From: Norana najaformis | Taxonomy: Eukaryota; Annelida; Clitellata; Crassiclitellata; Hormogastridae | Direction of reading: 5' to 3' | NCBI GenBank assembly: GCA_964023275.1 | Contig: OZ029929.1 | Location: forward strand, 9,126,856-9,190,855 | Length of the DNA stretch: 64,000 bases | In this document: positions 35,601 through 42,628 of the stretch, in pieces | Layout of the letters: each line of letters begins with the position of its first letter | How positions within the stretch are numbered: position 1 is the first letter of the stretch | Translations under genes and position numbers: made by a program | Notes under the pieces: model-generated | Databases searched by the model: none | What the model was told of the DNA's origin: nothing | The model's input: only the letters and a program-made list of their open reading frames with translations

Positions 35601-35863
35601 GAAACTCAGAAATTGAACCGCTCGTGGAAGTTGCCGTCCGCGTTGACTCGGAATCGGGTGGAAATGTGGATGAAAGTCTGGAGCGAGGGGATGAGTTAGC
35701 AAGAGCACGAATGGGGTCAACGCATGGTGGCATGATCACTGCCAAAAACTCGATGCGGGGGCATTCAAAGTACCAGCGGATAAAGGAAGGATCACGACAT
35801 TCTCTCAAACAGTCAAGCTACCAGAGCCAGTTGGAGACAAAATCAGAGGAGATGCCTGACTAG
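10315..35863 (+). CDS. Unconventional myosin tail (FERM - MyTH4 - FERM), 15 exons, 5' part missing; class XXII- or XV-like
   Basis: Joined exons are 10315-10728, 11847-11977, 13316-13524, 16330-16458, 21147-21313, 21989-22065, 23325-23406, 24813-24894, 25942-26048, 27280-27399, 28871-28941, 32039-32207, 33351-33434, 34273-34386 and 35351-35863. All phases fit and give 822 residues without a stop. Order: end of a first FERM (about 1-138), linker (139-205), MyTH4 (about 205-375), complete second FERM (about 376-670) and a C-terminal extension of about 150 residues. MyTH4-FERM tails bind microtubules and membrane cargo receptors, and the motor would carry cargo along actin, for example into protrusions. 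No SH3 lies between the first FERM and the second MyTH4, unlike classes VII and XV, which favours class XXII. The motor and first MyTH4 are missing upstream of 10315. Confidence 0.85.
10850..10945. repeat. Short tandem repeat, about 24 bp x 4
   Basis: Four consecutive variants of gtgacctaatttgcatcttttc lie in the intron after the first myosin exon. The rest of this intron (to 11846) holds nothing else that I recognise. Confidence 0.75.
11847..11977 (+). CDS. Myosin tail exon: linker after the first FERM
   Basis: Follows ttcttcttttgtag and ends ...AACAG|GTAAGG (phase 2). It encodes FVLPDNWHRLYDNILKC and then PPPHLEVGFLRSAF. There is no SH3 signature (ALYDY or WWxG), although in classes VII and XV an SH3 would sit at this point. 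Confidence 0.8.
11978..13315. other. Myosin intron with degraded LINE-like fragment
   Basis: Around 12090-12200 there is a weak copy of the gagatttctatag(c/a)gcc...aggcatcag motif seen at the 3' ends of LINE fragments elsewhere in the window. The rest shows no recognisable feature. Confidence 0.4.
13316..13524 (+). CDS. Myosin tail exon: start of MyTH4
   Basis: Acceptor gttatgttttgtag, donor TCCA|GTAGGT, phases 2 and 1. After a polar linker (SGRNCTSSSRHDQDLEMEDF) it encodes HWMFSKMPFKTSLL and EDVAVRMFNSTLVYTGL. These correspond to the opening helices of a MyTH4 domain (F/Y-x-K-x-P-x-x-x-S-L-L ... A-x-x-x-F-x-x-x-L-x-Y-x-G). Confidence 0.82.
13525..14187. other. Myosin intron, nothing recognised
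   Basis: Contains a short (gactgattgact) degenerate repeat near 13570-13640 and otherwise no feature that I can support. Confidence 0.4.
14188..14619. repeat. 27-bp minisatellite, about 16 copies
   Basis: Sixteen copies of a 27-bp unit (GGATTAAGGCATGCA followed by (A/C)AAATGCT) lie in a myosin intron. Because 27 is a multiple of three, the plus frame stays open as a 9-residue repeat (G-L-R-H-A-K/Q-M-L-R/G). No splice sites or homology suggest that it is translated. K-type and Q-type units alternate irregularly. Confidence 0.9.
14764..14990 (+). mobile_element. tRNA-derived SINE with CORE-like body and (CAT)n tail
   Basis: The head GTGTAGTGGTATGGTC resembles an A box, and GGATTCAAATC about 40 nt later resembles a B box. 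Between them, the would-be anticodon loop reads CTCATAA, as in a Met-type tRNA. The following gcgaccttggacaagttgctc resembles the conserved core of CORE-SINEs. The element ends in a CAT trinucleotide tail at about 14967-14989. A real tRNA gene is unlikely because the arms do not pair well. Confidence 0.65.
14990..16101 (+). mobile_element. 5'-truncated CR1/L2-like LINE with reverse transcriptase ORF
   Basis: An open frame from about 14990 to the stop at 16040-16042 encodes about 350 residues. These are the second half of a LINE reverse transcriptase and its C-terminus. The frame carries FGLPQGSVLAPLLYILYTADL (RT block 4), the catalytic QYADDTQ, LDLWMSSNRLRLNSAKTQF and VRDLGVVLDREL. It continues with LQSVLNASARLIGG, LHWLPIQQRIQFK and a final VGPNSWNRLSREL. 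After the stop, a short 3' UTR contains ggcgctttataaatgtc and ends in (CAT)n. The N-terminal endonuclease and early RT blocks are missing. The frame has no stop or frameshift, so the insertion is fairly young. Confidence 0.88.
16330..16458 (+). CDS. Myosin tail exon: MyTH4 middle
   Basis: Acceptor ttctgtctttcag, donor TGTG|GTATGA, phases 1 and 1. It encodes VVVVQTLITKCMENDSLCNE followed by FYLQLIKQTTD. The last part matches the core MyTH4 motif (C-x-x-x-x-x-L-x-[DN]-E-x-Y-x-Q-L-x-K-Q-T). Confidence 0.88.
16459..18060. other. Myosin intron with minor repeat remnants
   Basis: Contains an ATA/ATT microsatellite pair (about 16900-16925 and 17040-17065). Two short LINE 3'-end-like tails lie near 17390-17430 and 17945-17975 (caaatgtgcagttacatg and ctataaatgtccagttac). 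No exon was found. Confidence 0.45.
18190..18560 (-). mobile_element. Dispersed repeat fragment, related to 21325-21530
   Basis: The segment ccctttaagag...gcatggctgtctagcagat and the following cagtgtttctt/gttccaggaagat blocks recur near 21325-21530. A similar fragment is present at 24598-24720. It is probably the 3' end of an L2-like LINE on the minus strand. The plus-strand open frame of 147 residues (18109-18552) has no recognisable domain. Confidence 0.45.
19200..20012 (+). mobile_element. Degenerate CR1/L2-like LINE copy
   Basis: Translated with frameshifts and stops, it shows the remains YAGDVQLYL (from YADDxQLY), a leucine-rich middle, and an end similar to the C-terminus of the copy at 14990-16101. 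It finishes with gtgctatataaatgtgaaag, the LINE tail motif. It cannot be functional. Confidence 0.5.
20060..20145. repeat. Short tandem repeat, about 19 bp x 4
   Basis: Repeats of ctaatcaacaatctgtta in a myosin intron. Confidence 0.75.
21018..21095. repeat. (GGT)n-rich tract
   Basis: GGT/GGC trinucleotide repeat within about 50-130 nt of the acceptor of the next myosin exon. Confidence 0.8.
21147..21313 (+). CDS. Myosin tail exon: MyTH4 C-terminal half
   Basis: Acceptor gatttgtttttag, donor CTCAAG|GTTTGT, phases 1 and 0. It encodes MNQYWHLMTMANCVMLPPN and then FAYLNLHLRRC. These match the W-x-L-x-x-x-x-x-x-x-x-P-x-x-x-x-x-x-Y-L-x-x-H-L block of MyTH4 domains. Confidence 0.88.
21325..21530 (-). 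mobile_element. LINE 3'-end-like fragment in myosin intron
   Basis: Starts 12 nt after the exon donor with atttatgcagcgcctttaaagatcc and shares gagcatggctgtctaacagat with 18190-18400. It carries the truncated hairpin seen at the 3' ends of L2-like elements. A TTC/TCT tract follows at about 21531-21600. Confidence 0.45.
21850..21945. repeat. (AAT/AAC)n trinucleotide tract
   Basis: Imperfect ACT/AAT/AAC repeats in an intron, ending about 45 nt before the next exon. Confidence 0.75.
21989..22065 (+). CDS. Myosin tail exon: end of MyTH4
   Basis: 77 nt with acceptor gatttttatgcag and donor AAAAG|GTGAGA. It encodes SLHRTFENRGRKYPPSYKEI. The RKYPPSxxEI motif marks the end of MyTH4 and the junction to the FERM domain. 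Confidence 0.88.
22066..23324. other. Myosin intron, TA-rich microsatellites only
   Basis: TA/TATG dinucleotide-rich patches lie at about 22830-22920 and 22998-23035. No exon was identified. The 116-residue open frame at 22942-23292 has no domain that I recognise. Confidence 0.45.
23325..23406 (+). CDS. Myosin tail exon: start of second FERM (F1 lobe)
   Basis: Phase 2 start after tgactttattttag, donor GAG|GTGAGA. It encodes QPIEVRVYLADGHPMLIEFD and SAATVTE, the first beta strands of the ubiquitin-like F1 lobe. Confidence 0.85.
23407..24812. other. Myosin intron with LINE 3'-end-like fragment
   Basis: At 24598-24633 a 10-bp perfect stem (aagcgcctct...agaggcgctt) matches the hairpin at the 3' end of L2-like elements. 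About 90 bp of related sequence follow it. The remainder is unassigned. Confidence 0.4.
24813..24894 (+). CDS. Myosin tail exon: second FERM, F1 lobe helix
   Basis: Acceptor cgttctctttcag, donor GCGAG|GTGAGA, phase 0 to 1. It encodes VIEVIKAKAGLRLDAEGFAL and YQCIGER, the F1 helix and the G-F-x-L-Y strand. Confidence 0.87.
24895..25941. other. Myosin intron, nothing recognised
   Basis: No exon, RNA gene or named repeat seen. Confidence 0.4.
25942..26048 (+). CDS. Myosin tail exon: second FERM, F1 end to F2 linker
   Basis: Phases 1 and 0. It encodes EEYIAPSTKLSDCLYQWEK followed by SKDLKLIFK. This corresponds to the conserved D-x-x-x-x-W-E-x step in FERM F1 and the strand leading to F2. Confidence 0.85.
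26551..26659. repeat. (TG)n microsatellite
   Basis: About 105 bp of almost pure TG in a myosin intron. The Cys-Val open frame across it is an artefact. A shorter TG tract lies at 26170-26220. Confidence 0.92.
27280..27399 (+). CDS. Myosin tail exon: second FERM, F2 lobe start
   Basis: Forty codons, phase 0 at both ends, donor GCA|GTAAGT. It encodes KRIFVEPFLNVKDPVEVDLL followed by YSQSVTDVFEQKIPLTKADA. This matches the D-P-x-x-x-x-x-x-Y-x-Q start of the helical F2 lobe. Confidence 0.88.
28006..28275. repeat. 27-bp minisatellite, 10 nearly identical copies
   Basis: Ten head-to-tail units starting TTCTTGACATGACATCTTTG, with exact 27-bp spacing from 28006. Variation is seen only in the last unit. 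It lies in a myosin intron and is open in several frames on both strands because the unit lacks stops. No sign of coding. The near identity suggests recent expansion. Confidence 0.93.
28280..28625 (+). mobile_element. Two short dispersed-repeat copies (GCTGTAGAAATCTCGAG family)
   Basis: Copies at about 28280-28370 and 28545-28625 carry ctgtgaataagctggt..., followed in the better copy by gcgctgtagaaatctcgaga, and end in ACGATTACGATT. Both are on the plus strand. They are related to 8860-8965 and 29265-29362. Confidence 0.55.
28871..28941 (+). CDS. Myosin tail exon: second FERM, F2 lobe
   Basis: 71 nt, phases 0 and 2, donor TACAA|GTAAAG. It encodes VHLCALRAQAEYGDYGHANT followed by IDYK. This matches the L-x-A-L-x-x-x-x-x-x-G-D-x helix of F2. 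Confidence 0.85.
29265..29362 (+). mobile_element. Short dispersed repeat (GCTGTAGAAATCTCG family)
   Basis: Starts ttgcctatcgattttgttttg and ends gcgctgtagaaatctcggga plus a GATGATTATGATT tail. The longer 5' part also occurs inverted at 32600-32640. Confidence 0.55.
29690..29945. mobile_element. Possible degraded SINE
   Basis: Has a weak A-box-like ggtggtctattggtagcc and the phrase gacgctggacaagttg, similar to the core at 14845. The copy is old and uncertain. Confidence 0.3.
30380..30710 (+). mobile_element. Possible retroposon with (CTTA)n tail
   Basis: About 300 bp of GC-richer sequence ends in four CTTA units at 30686-30708. The tetranucleotide tail resembles those near 9176 and 36476. 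No promoter boxes were located with confidence. Confidence 0.3.
31035..31918. repeat. Higher-order tandem array: 15-bp units in about 128-bp blocks
   Basis: The base unit is about 15 bp (CTCTGAGGACCATGT and CTCTGAGGACAATTT variants). Units are grouped into blocks of about 128 bp, marked by an ...ATAGGACAATGTCT... junction and an ACCTCTGAAGAACATG start (for example at 31291 and 31419). Later blocks carry deletions. All three minus-strand frames stay open for 267-286 residues only because the unit lacks stops. It lies inside the intron before the exon at 32039, with no evidence of translation. Confidence 0.9.
32039..32207 (+). CDS. Myosin tail exon: second FERM, F2 end and F3 start
   Basis: Acceptor gactttgttttccag, donor TCA|GTAAGT, phase 2 to 0. 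It encodes ILPRHLRDLMVLSEI and then ANIAFLDILKQWPLYGAVLY. It includes the A-x-x-x-F-L-x-I-L-x-x-W-P-x-x-G junction that is diagnostic for MyTH4-FERM myosins. Confidence 0.9.
32535..32950 (-). mobile_element. LINE 3'-end fragment with (GGCA)n tract
   Basis: Starts with the inverted ctcgagatttctacagcgcc motif, then caggaaccagcttatttaca, then (GGCA)n at about 32659-32692. The following agtgttttcagttttgagtgg...attccagagg block recurs at 54365-54480. The minus-strand reading corresponds to the C-terminal end of a CR1/L2-like LINE ORF. Confidence 0.6.
33238..33342. repeat. (GAT)n/(ATG)n trinucleotide tract abutting an exon acceptor
   Basis: GAT repeats and interrupted variants reach to within about 10 nt of the acceptor of the exon at 33351. 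They occupy the place where the polypyrimidine tract should be. Confidence 0.9.
33351..33434 (+). CDS. Myosin tail exon: second FERM, F3 lobe first strands
   Basis: 84 nt, phase 0 at both ends, acceptor gggttttag, donor ACAG|GTCAGC. It encodes LDYLPKTLWLAVSQLGLHLM followed by EFRGQ. This corresponds to the L-x-L-A-V-x-x-x-G-L-x-x-x strand pair of the PH-like F3 lobe. Confidence 0.82.
33490..33860. repeat. Dispersed repeat, about 370 bp (copy 1; copy 2 at 39895-40270)
   Basis: Shares an extended alignment in the same orientation with 39895-40270, including taataattgtg, gagcagacact and gaatgcttatagg(t/a)acagattgt. The family is unknown. No terminal structure was found. Confidence 0.7.
33900..34110 (-). 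mobile_element. LINE C-terminal fragment, degraded
   Basis: The plus strand carries gaactgacacaatacacagaacaactggacagtgaatttcaaagctttgcaccagcaacc. This corresponds on the minus strand to the VAGxKxxNSLxxxx region of CR1/L2-like LINE ORFs. It is strongly decayed. Confidence 0.45.
34273..34386 (+). CDS. Myosin tail exon: second FERM, F3 lobe middle
   Basis: Thirty-eight codons, phase 0 at both ends, acceptor tatgctgtgcag, donor GAG|GTAATT. It encodes TIYSTYPFEEIRECLPANKS followed by LTITVCSDGQLLSFFTSE. These are the typical P-F-x-x-I and amphipathic strands of F3. Confidence 0.85.
35351..35863 (+). CDS. Myosin tail last exon: FERM end and C-terminal extension
   Basis: Acceptor gcttttctttag, stop TAG at 35861-35863. 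The first about 20 residues (ANQIVQLINDYREVLAQRR) are the final F3 helix. The following about 150 residues have no family match that I recognise. They include a run of five His (LHHHHHY), acidic patches and a basic Ser/Gln-rich end finishing in EEMPD. There is no C-terminal PDZ-binding motif. The region is probably disordered. Confidence 0.85.
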   Translation, partial: ANQIVQLINDYREVLAQRRSDRGPEIDATCLPDETLYLAEPLKAGTAMPDHRTHDRVALNNLGLHHHHHYPSRQKATKLSLMAGNSEIEPLVEVAVRVDSESGGNVDESLERGDELARARMGSTHGGMITAKNSMRGHSKYQRIKEGSRHSLKQSSYQSQLETKSEEMPD

Positions 35864-38800
35864 TGATTATAATCAGTATCTTTGCTGTCCAATGATATTT
35901 CTTCATACTTGAAAACCATCGTCAGTCGACTTGTGACAGAGCGGTGAACCACAAGCGCGTGAGAATTTCATGGCGAATGCCAAACAGAAACTCTATGCTG
36001 TTCTACTTCCGTAGACTTGTACTGCGCACTGAAGTTTGGCTGAATTGTTGCCGATTGCACTTGCTATAGTACATGCCAGATGTAAAAAGACATTCATTGT
36101 AGCTGCACTGGTTGTTTACAGTTTTTAGGACCATCTTATACAAGATTTTCTTATCCATTAATCTGTCTGATTGTCGTTATTTATCTAGCACTATGGCCTG
36201 TTTCTTTTGCCAATTTTTTATTGCATTTTGAAGCAGAAACTGAATTTAACTTTTTAGAAAATTTGGTTGGATGCACTTATAAATTGATGTTAACTCTAGC
36301 TGATTTACTTGAGCACATTTGTTTACATCAGACTGTTCATTATTATTTTTATTCTTTATTTTTATTGTTCCTATTATTGTTGTTATTACTATGATTACGT
36401 AGAAATATTCCAGAGAGCAAAATTTGTGCATGTTTTTGAAATTTCCATGCTTTTTATCAAATTCTGAACCGTGTTTACTTACTTACTTAGATTGCCATAC
36501 GACGTCACCGTCGTAAAACAGCTTCTGCATTGTAATTGGCTTCAGATTTTGTGGTTTTTGTGATATACTAAAAAATGTATCCATTAAGGTGTGTTTACAG
36601 TGCATGTAGTGATTCTAAACATGTTGTTTCCGGTATTTTTACGTGGCATTGCAGTTTTGTAGACGCACATTTAAAGCAGCAGTATAAAAGTCCTGACTGT
36701 GCATCTGAATGAACTTAGATCTGATTCTGTAACTTGTAGCATTTTACTCAGTCATTAAAAGTATTCATTTTGAAGAATATCAAATTTAGAAAGCAACTGT
36801 TGAAGTGGTGCAAATTAGTAGCAGATAGAAGGAAATGTGGTGTGGAGGATATTGTTGTCTTAAGAATATTTGATTTGAATTCCACAGTGGTTTTCTTTTG
36901 GAGAAATGTTTTACTCTGAGAAGCAAACAGTTTAGACACACTAGTGCAAGAAACCATTTAGTCAGTTAACTAAAATTTGCAGCATTTGAAACACTTTGTT
37001 GTAGCTAAGATGTGGTTTTCTAATCTCTCCTTGAATTATCTGAACTATCTATTCCCACCGAATAGTCATTCATGTGGTTCAAATTGCTACTCGGTCAGGG
37101 TTTGCTTACGATTCTCTAGTCATAAGCTGTTCATTTCTCTGATCAGATTGCAAGACCAGTTTTCGCACATGAAATCTGTATTCTGAAACCGGTGGCACTA
37201 CGTGAATACTTATTGCCTGTGAAGTTCAGTTCAGCAAGTTCTAAGACCTCATTTGTTCAGGGAACAGTTTTGTGAATATCCAGTAGGCAGAGTGACTGTT
37301 TTTGGAACTGGTTTTGCAGTGCTGATGTACTGAAGATACGCAACAACAGGCCACTATGGACACTGCTTAACCAACGCGGTAAATGCACCAACACCACAAG
37401 AGCAGCAACATTTATGTGTATATATGTATTTGTATGTATAAATACACACGTATATTATATGTAATGTATGTATATGCGCATATATGTTTGCATTTTGGAG
37501 AAACTGCTCTTACACACTGGTGTCATCAGTGCAAATGTCTGTATAAGTTGTCCAATGGTTGCGTAGTGTGGCGTTTTTTCAATTGACCACTCTGGTCGTG
37601 TACATAGTGTTTTTCTCATTTTTTGCATTTGTAATGTATAGCGAGGTCTCTTCTCCTTAATGTATATAATCATGTTCTTCCACGTTTGTTTTTATTTCCT
37701 ACGACATCACTGCTAAACGTGTCTGTGTGTGTGTGCTTGATATAAGCGTAAATAATGTTGGAAGGTTTGTTCCTAGGATGTGTTGCATTGAATTTCTGTT
37801 TTCTGTACTCTCTGAAGACACTTGTTGACTTGTTTGTTGTCTATGTCTCTGTTTGCAAACAAACTTTTATGATAGTATGCCCCTAGAAATTTTGATGGAC
37901 AGATGTAAGCAGTTGATTTTGCGCTACAAATTTCATTGGCCTTTTCGTTTTTATGCGATTTCGTTTTGTTTTGAATGTTTGAGATTTCTGTGCGATCACT
38001 TCTTTTTGGTAAATGCTTTAGTCTCACTTTAATGCAGCAGTCAGTTTAGACTTCAGTAATTTCCTCTTAAAATGATAACAAACCAAACCTTTTCTTCACA
38101 GGAATTTTCTTGCTTTAGCACTTGGCCAAACTATGAATGTTAAGGTAATTGGACCGTAGAAAGTTTCAAAAGACGAAGTGTTTCTTCTGATCACAATAGA
38201 TGCTTTTTTCCCAAGCTTTTAAAAATCATAAATAGGCACATTACATGTATAGACATGCATGCATCTTTAAAATGAGCAGATACACAGAGAGGACTTTAAC
38301 ATGGTTTGTATCTAGACTGGTATAATGTGGTTTTAGAGCTTATCCAAAGTGCCAGATGACATATTCATAGAAGGGCTTTTTAAAAAGTAGCTTAGCTTCA
38401 CAGTGTGTTCCCTTTGCTTCTGAGTAGGTCCTGCATAGAAGTGAGAGGCAGATCCTGGTTTTGAAGTTGGAGGCATAGCACTAGTGGGGTTTGGGATGTA
38501 GTAATGTAACAGGTGGGTAAAAGGTCGGTCCAGCAAGTTCTACAGGTGGGGAATGTAGATTTACACTATGCTGAATCTGCCACTGGGGTGCTGCATTGAT
38601 ATGGCAATTACATATTACCAGGTGCACGGAATTTATTTTAAATTATGTAGATTTTTGTTTACTTTCGGTGTCAACGTATTTTCCCCTCACATCGTTGTAG
38701 CCGTAAAGCTCATAGGTAGAAATTGTTTGATAATTAAGAACCCGCTTTGGCCTACTGCCATATGGATAGTGTGGCCTTGAATTAACAGTATCATGTCTAA

Positions 38801-39894
38801 TTAATTGATGCATAATGTATGGAAGCTTGCTACAGCTCTTCTTTCGAGAAGTTTCCAAGGTGAACATACGAAGTGCTTTGGATGTTAGACATTTATGTAA
38901 ATGCAAAATACAGATTCCTAGTTGATTGAGCTGCATTTTGAAGTACTGTCAGCCAAGAGGAAGTCATTTATCAGTAAGCTCTGAAGCCAAGACTCAACAT
39001 AAAGTAATAAATAAATATTGAACAAAGCCCTCCACCATGGCCCAATTCAGACAAAAATGGCTGGCTATGAGGAAAGTGTTTGATCACAGGCAACGCACAT
39101 TTCTGGCTATTAAAACCATGTTATGCATATATCACGAAAACTGCTACATGTCCTTAATCACTTCAGTATTTTAAAGGTAACAACCACTGCCCCTTTACTA
39201 CAGACTTACCTACTCATTTACGTACTCGTTTATACATTTACATACTCATGTACATACTCACTTGCCTGCTTACTTACCAGAAACTTTTCGACTAACAGCT
39301 GTAAAAAATTTTCAGATGAACCTGCAGAAAAACATTGTCATCTTCGTTAATTTTTTGTAACTTTTAATGACATAATTAAGCACAAAAATTTATCGGCCGT
39401 CTTTCTTGGCGGCTAATTATTTGATGATGGTGATGATTATAATCATTTGATGGTAATCCTAAGAATTGTTGACTTTTATACCTATGGATGAGAAATCTTT
39501 GAGGACTGATAATTTATTACCCACAAGTTATGCTGTAATCAAACTATTTCTAGCTGTTGGTGACATTCATTTTTTTTACAGTTCAGATTATTCTGGAATT
39601 ACTGTAAAAATTACATAAAAATATGTATGTCTATTTGGCTAAATATGGTAGCAGGCTAAGAGTAGTTGATAATAAGATTGTTACATAAACACAATATAAA
39701 GTTTGAGTTATAAGCTGAGTATGATTTAAACTTGAATTTTCACCGGTTATATTTGATATGTGGAAATAGATACTGACACACTGCATCAAGAAAATTTCAC
39801 TTCCGGTATTTCGTTACCACATTTACACATGACATTGGAGCAGTTAGCTGTATTCCTTGAATAGCTTACACTAAATGGTGCATTTTCTGTGATG
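35864..39894. other. Myosin 3' UTR and downstream sequence
   Basis: AT-rich without ORFs of note. The start is presumably 3' UTR, but I could not choose a polyadenylation site. It includes (TTAC)n at 36476-36489 and a TATG-rich patch near 37410-37490. No further gene is recognised. Confidence 0.45.
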
Positions 39895-40270
39895 TGTGTG
39901 GTAATAATTGTGTGTACACTCTCAAAGTATTGTCTGTTGAGCGCAGACACTATTGTGGTTGGAATGCTTATAGGAACAGATTGTCCGGTGGTAGGTAGTA
40001 AGACAGTTGCCCAACTCTTGTCTTAAATTGTGCAAAAAAAGTCTTGCTACACTGACAGATATCCACTGTAAGAAAAGAGTGCGTTATTGTGGTCTGTTTC
40101 TGGGCACTGTGTCTGGTCTTCCTGGCCTTGCAGATTGTATGAGAGGCTTACAGTTATCACACAGAAATGTCTGGCTGTGGGCCACAATGGTTGCATGTGT
40201 ACTGATTCTAGCCAGCATGCAATAATCATCTTATTGGCTGCATAGTTAGTATCTCTGCAGAATCTCATTC
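39895..40270. repeat. Dispersed repeat, about 370 bp (copy 2)
   Basis: Counterpart of 33490-33860 in the same orientation, with small indels such as an extra tgcaaaaaaag. It lies downstream of the myosin gene, while copy 1 is inside one of its introns. Confidence 0.7.
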
Positions 40271-42124
40271 CTTGCCCTGGATACCATTTCATTTGCAATT
40301 CTTCACAGCTATTCATACAGTATCCCCAACAGATTCTGGTGTAGCCAGAACTCTTGCGGAAGATATACATGTACTACATATACGTATGTGGCCTGGTAAT
40401 AATTATTTGGAAGATACTCTGAGGCCTACAGCCATCTGTTTGGCCTCTTATGGTAACAGGAAAATGTGTCGCAATCTGTGAATCTGCTCTATATACTGGT
40501 AGTTATATTTGTGTTGGTGGTGGCATTACTGTCTGTTCTTGGCAGACAGGACAATTTGAAGAGTGTTTTAATTTGGGTCAAATTCAGCACAAAATAGGGA
40601 AGCTCGTTGCTGCCGTTTTCTTGCTTTTTCACAGTCACTGGTGCAAGAGATTTTCGCCAATGCTTTTGTAATGAGATTTCAGTTCTTTGTTTGTCTTTGT
40701 TTTCATTTGTTGAAATCCTGTTCCAATTTTTTAACCTGTAAACAAGAAACACTCAGGTTTTGTTGGAAACAGAAAAGGCATTTTTCCTCATGAATTGCTT
40801 GAATATTGCTTTTAAAGCTCATTTGCATAAAAGAAATTTAATAAGGATGTAAAAATGTAGGATATATATATTCACTAAAGTTGTTGATATCTTTATTTAA
40901 TAAGAATAGTGAAATGAATAACATGAATATGCCTATTCTTTGAAAATGAAGGCCTGAATATGGATAGATATTCAGTAAACAGATATGCCTAACATGCTTG
41001 TTACTGAGGAATTAAATATCATTTTCATGAAAATGCATATTGTTCACAGCAGCCTCAAAAGTGCTAAATAAGTGTAGTGCAGTTTTAATTATGGCAGTTC
41101 TTAGAGAGATGCTATGCAGAAGCACCCTTTTGTATCATTCATAAGCACCCCAGACAAGCTGTTCATCTACTATGTTGATATACCATACAGTATACTGTTC
41201 ACCTTTGTTGAAAAGGTTTACTTCTGCAGATAAAATCATATTTATTTGATTATTTAATTCCTAATGACTAATCTTCAAACTGTTCCTCGCCCACCCCACA
41301 ACATCTAGAGAACAACTCGTACATCTATAGGATCTTAATCAATGGTTATATAAAAGTTTCCATATTAGAAAGATCTGATTATATAAGGGCCTTTGCCTAT
41401 TGCTGAGATGTTCATTTCCATATGCAGAGTAAAAATGCACTTTCTGTAAAAGGTACATAGGCCTACTCGTTGCACAATAAAAATGCTGGTGTGTCAAAGC
41501 ATATTCATTAAAAAGGCAATTCGTAAAACAATTGAAACTCGTAAAATTAATATTTGTAGCATGAATATTCACACTTACTGCATATTTGTAATGCATGTTT
41601 GTAAAATGAATATTCATGAGCATTCGAAACGCCAAGAAATATTAATGAAAATGTTATTCAAATATTTAATGGACTGATTAAGATGAATATTTCGTCAAAA
41701 CGATGCATAATCAAGTAAACTTGTTCATAAAATGCATGTTCATAATGATGCTCAGTTGTTGGCTTCTGTTCCATTGTTTTTTCTTTTTACATTTCTCACC
41801 TTTTTCATTGCGTCTGATTGTGTGTGCCTTGAAAAAAAATGTGCTCCACAAGGATTTTTCGTTACGTTTTCGGTTTTCTTCGACTTTCAGTTCAAATATT
41901 TCTTCCGAAATGCGCATTATTCTTTCTTTTACCGAAGAAGACAAACATTGAGCAACTTGTGTGGTTTATCAAAATACACCGAGTGGCTGAATGCACAGCG
42001 CAATAGTCGTGTCGAAATTCGCTGTTTGACCATGTCTAAAGTAGAAGTGGTAAGAGATGTAAGTGTATCGATCAGGTTTTACAGATTTCGTTGAAATGAT
42101 TTATGTGATAGTAATTTGACTCAT
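40271..42124. other. Intergenic sequence to the gap, nothing recognised
   Basis: AT-rich sequence with several ATGAATATTCAT-like short motifs near 41480-41620. No exon of the CIP2A gene that begins beyond the gap was found on the minus strand. Confidence 0.4.
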
Positions 42125-42134
42125 NNNNNNNNNN
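42125..42134. other. Assembly gap (10 N)
   Basis: Ten N, again a placeholder. CIP2A enters the gap from the right on the minus strand, and no later CIP2A exon is seen to its left. Confidence 0.98.
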
Positions 42135-42482
42135 CAGTTCAGATCCACACATAAAACATTTGCAGTAAAATTTCACTCGTGTGCAGAGTCTGCAGGAAAC
42201 TGTGAACCCAACATATGAAAGTGGCTCTTCTCAACATAGAACTAGTTTATACTATCTACAAAATGTGATATCATTCTACATTGAACTTTTTCTTTATTTG
42301 CATTTTAATATTCACGGAGAAAATAATTCTAAAAAGCCTGAAACTGTAGTGCAATTCTTTGAACCAAGATATCTTGTTGCTCTGATGCTCAATAAAATGC
42401 TGAAACAGAATTAGTGTGAAAAATACAAGCTCTTCACGATCAAAATCACAAATTATGCCAACAATAGCAAGCCAAGCCTTAC

Positions 42483-42628
42483 TTAATTAACGACTGTTGG
42501 ATCTTTTCAAACTGCACAATATCAACAAACAAATCGACCGCATACTGCTGAGTCATGCCTGGTTCCCCGCTGTGCAGAATGTTGAAGAGTAGCTGAAACA
42601 CCTGATGAATGTTTTGATCTCGAAAGAT
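42483..42628 (-). CDS. CIP2A: CIP2A exon 8
   Basis: Minus-strand acceptor ttggtttgaag and donor ATTAA|GTAAGG. It encodes FRDQNIHQVFQLLFNILHSG and YAVDLFVDIVQFEKIQQSL. These align with human NIHQTFQLIFNIL and the following YSVDLLMDLL segment. Confidence 0.88.

Noticed and set aside
41732..42094. 120-residue frame ending near the second gap
   Set aside because: Low-complexity Phe-rich N-terminus, no family match, and no link to CIP2A on either strand.
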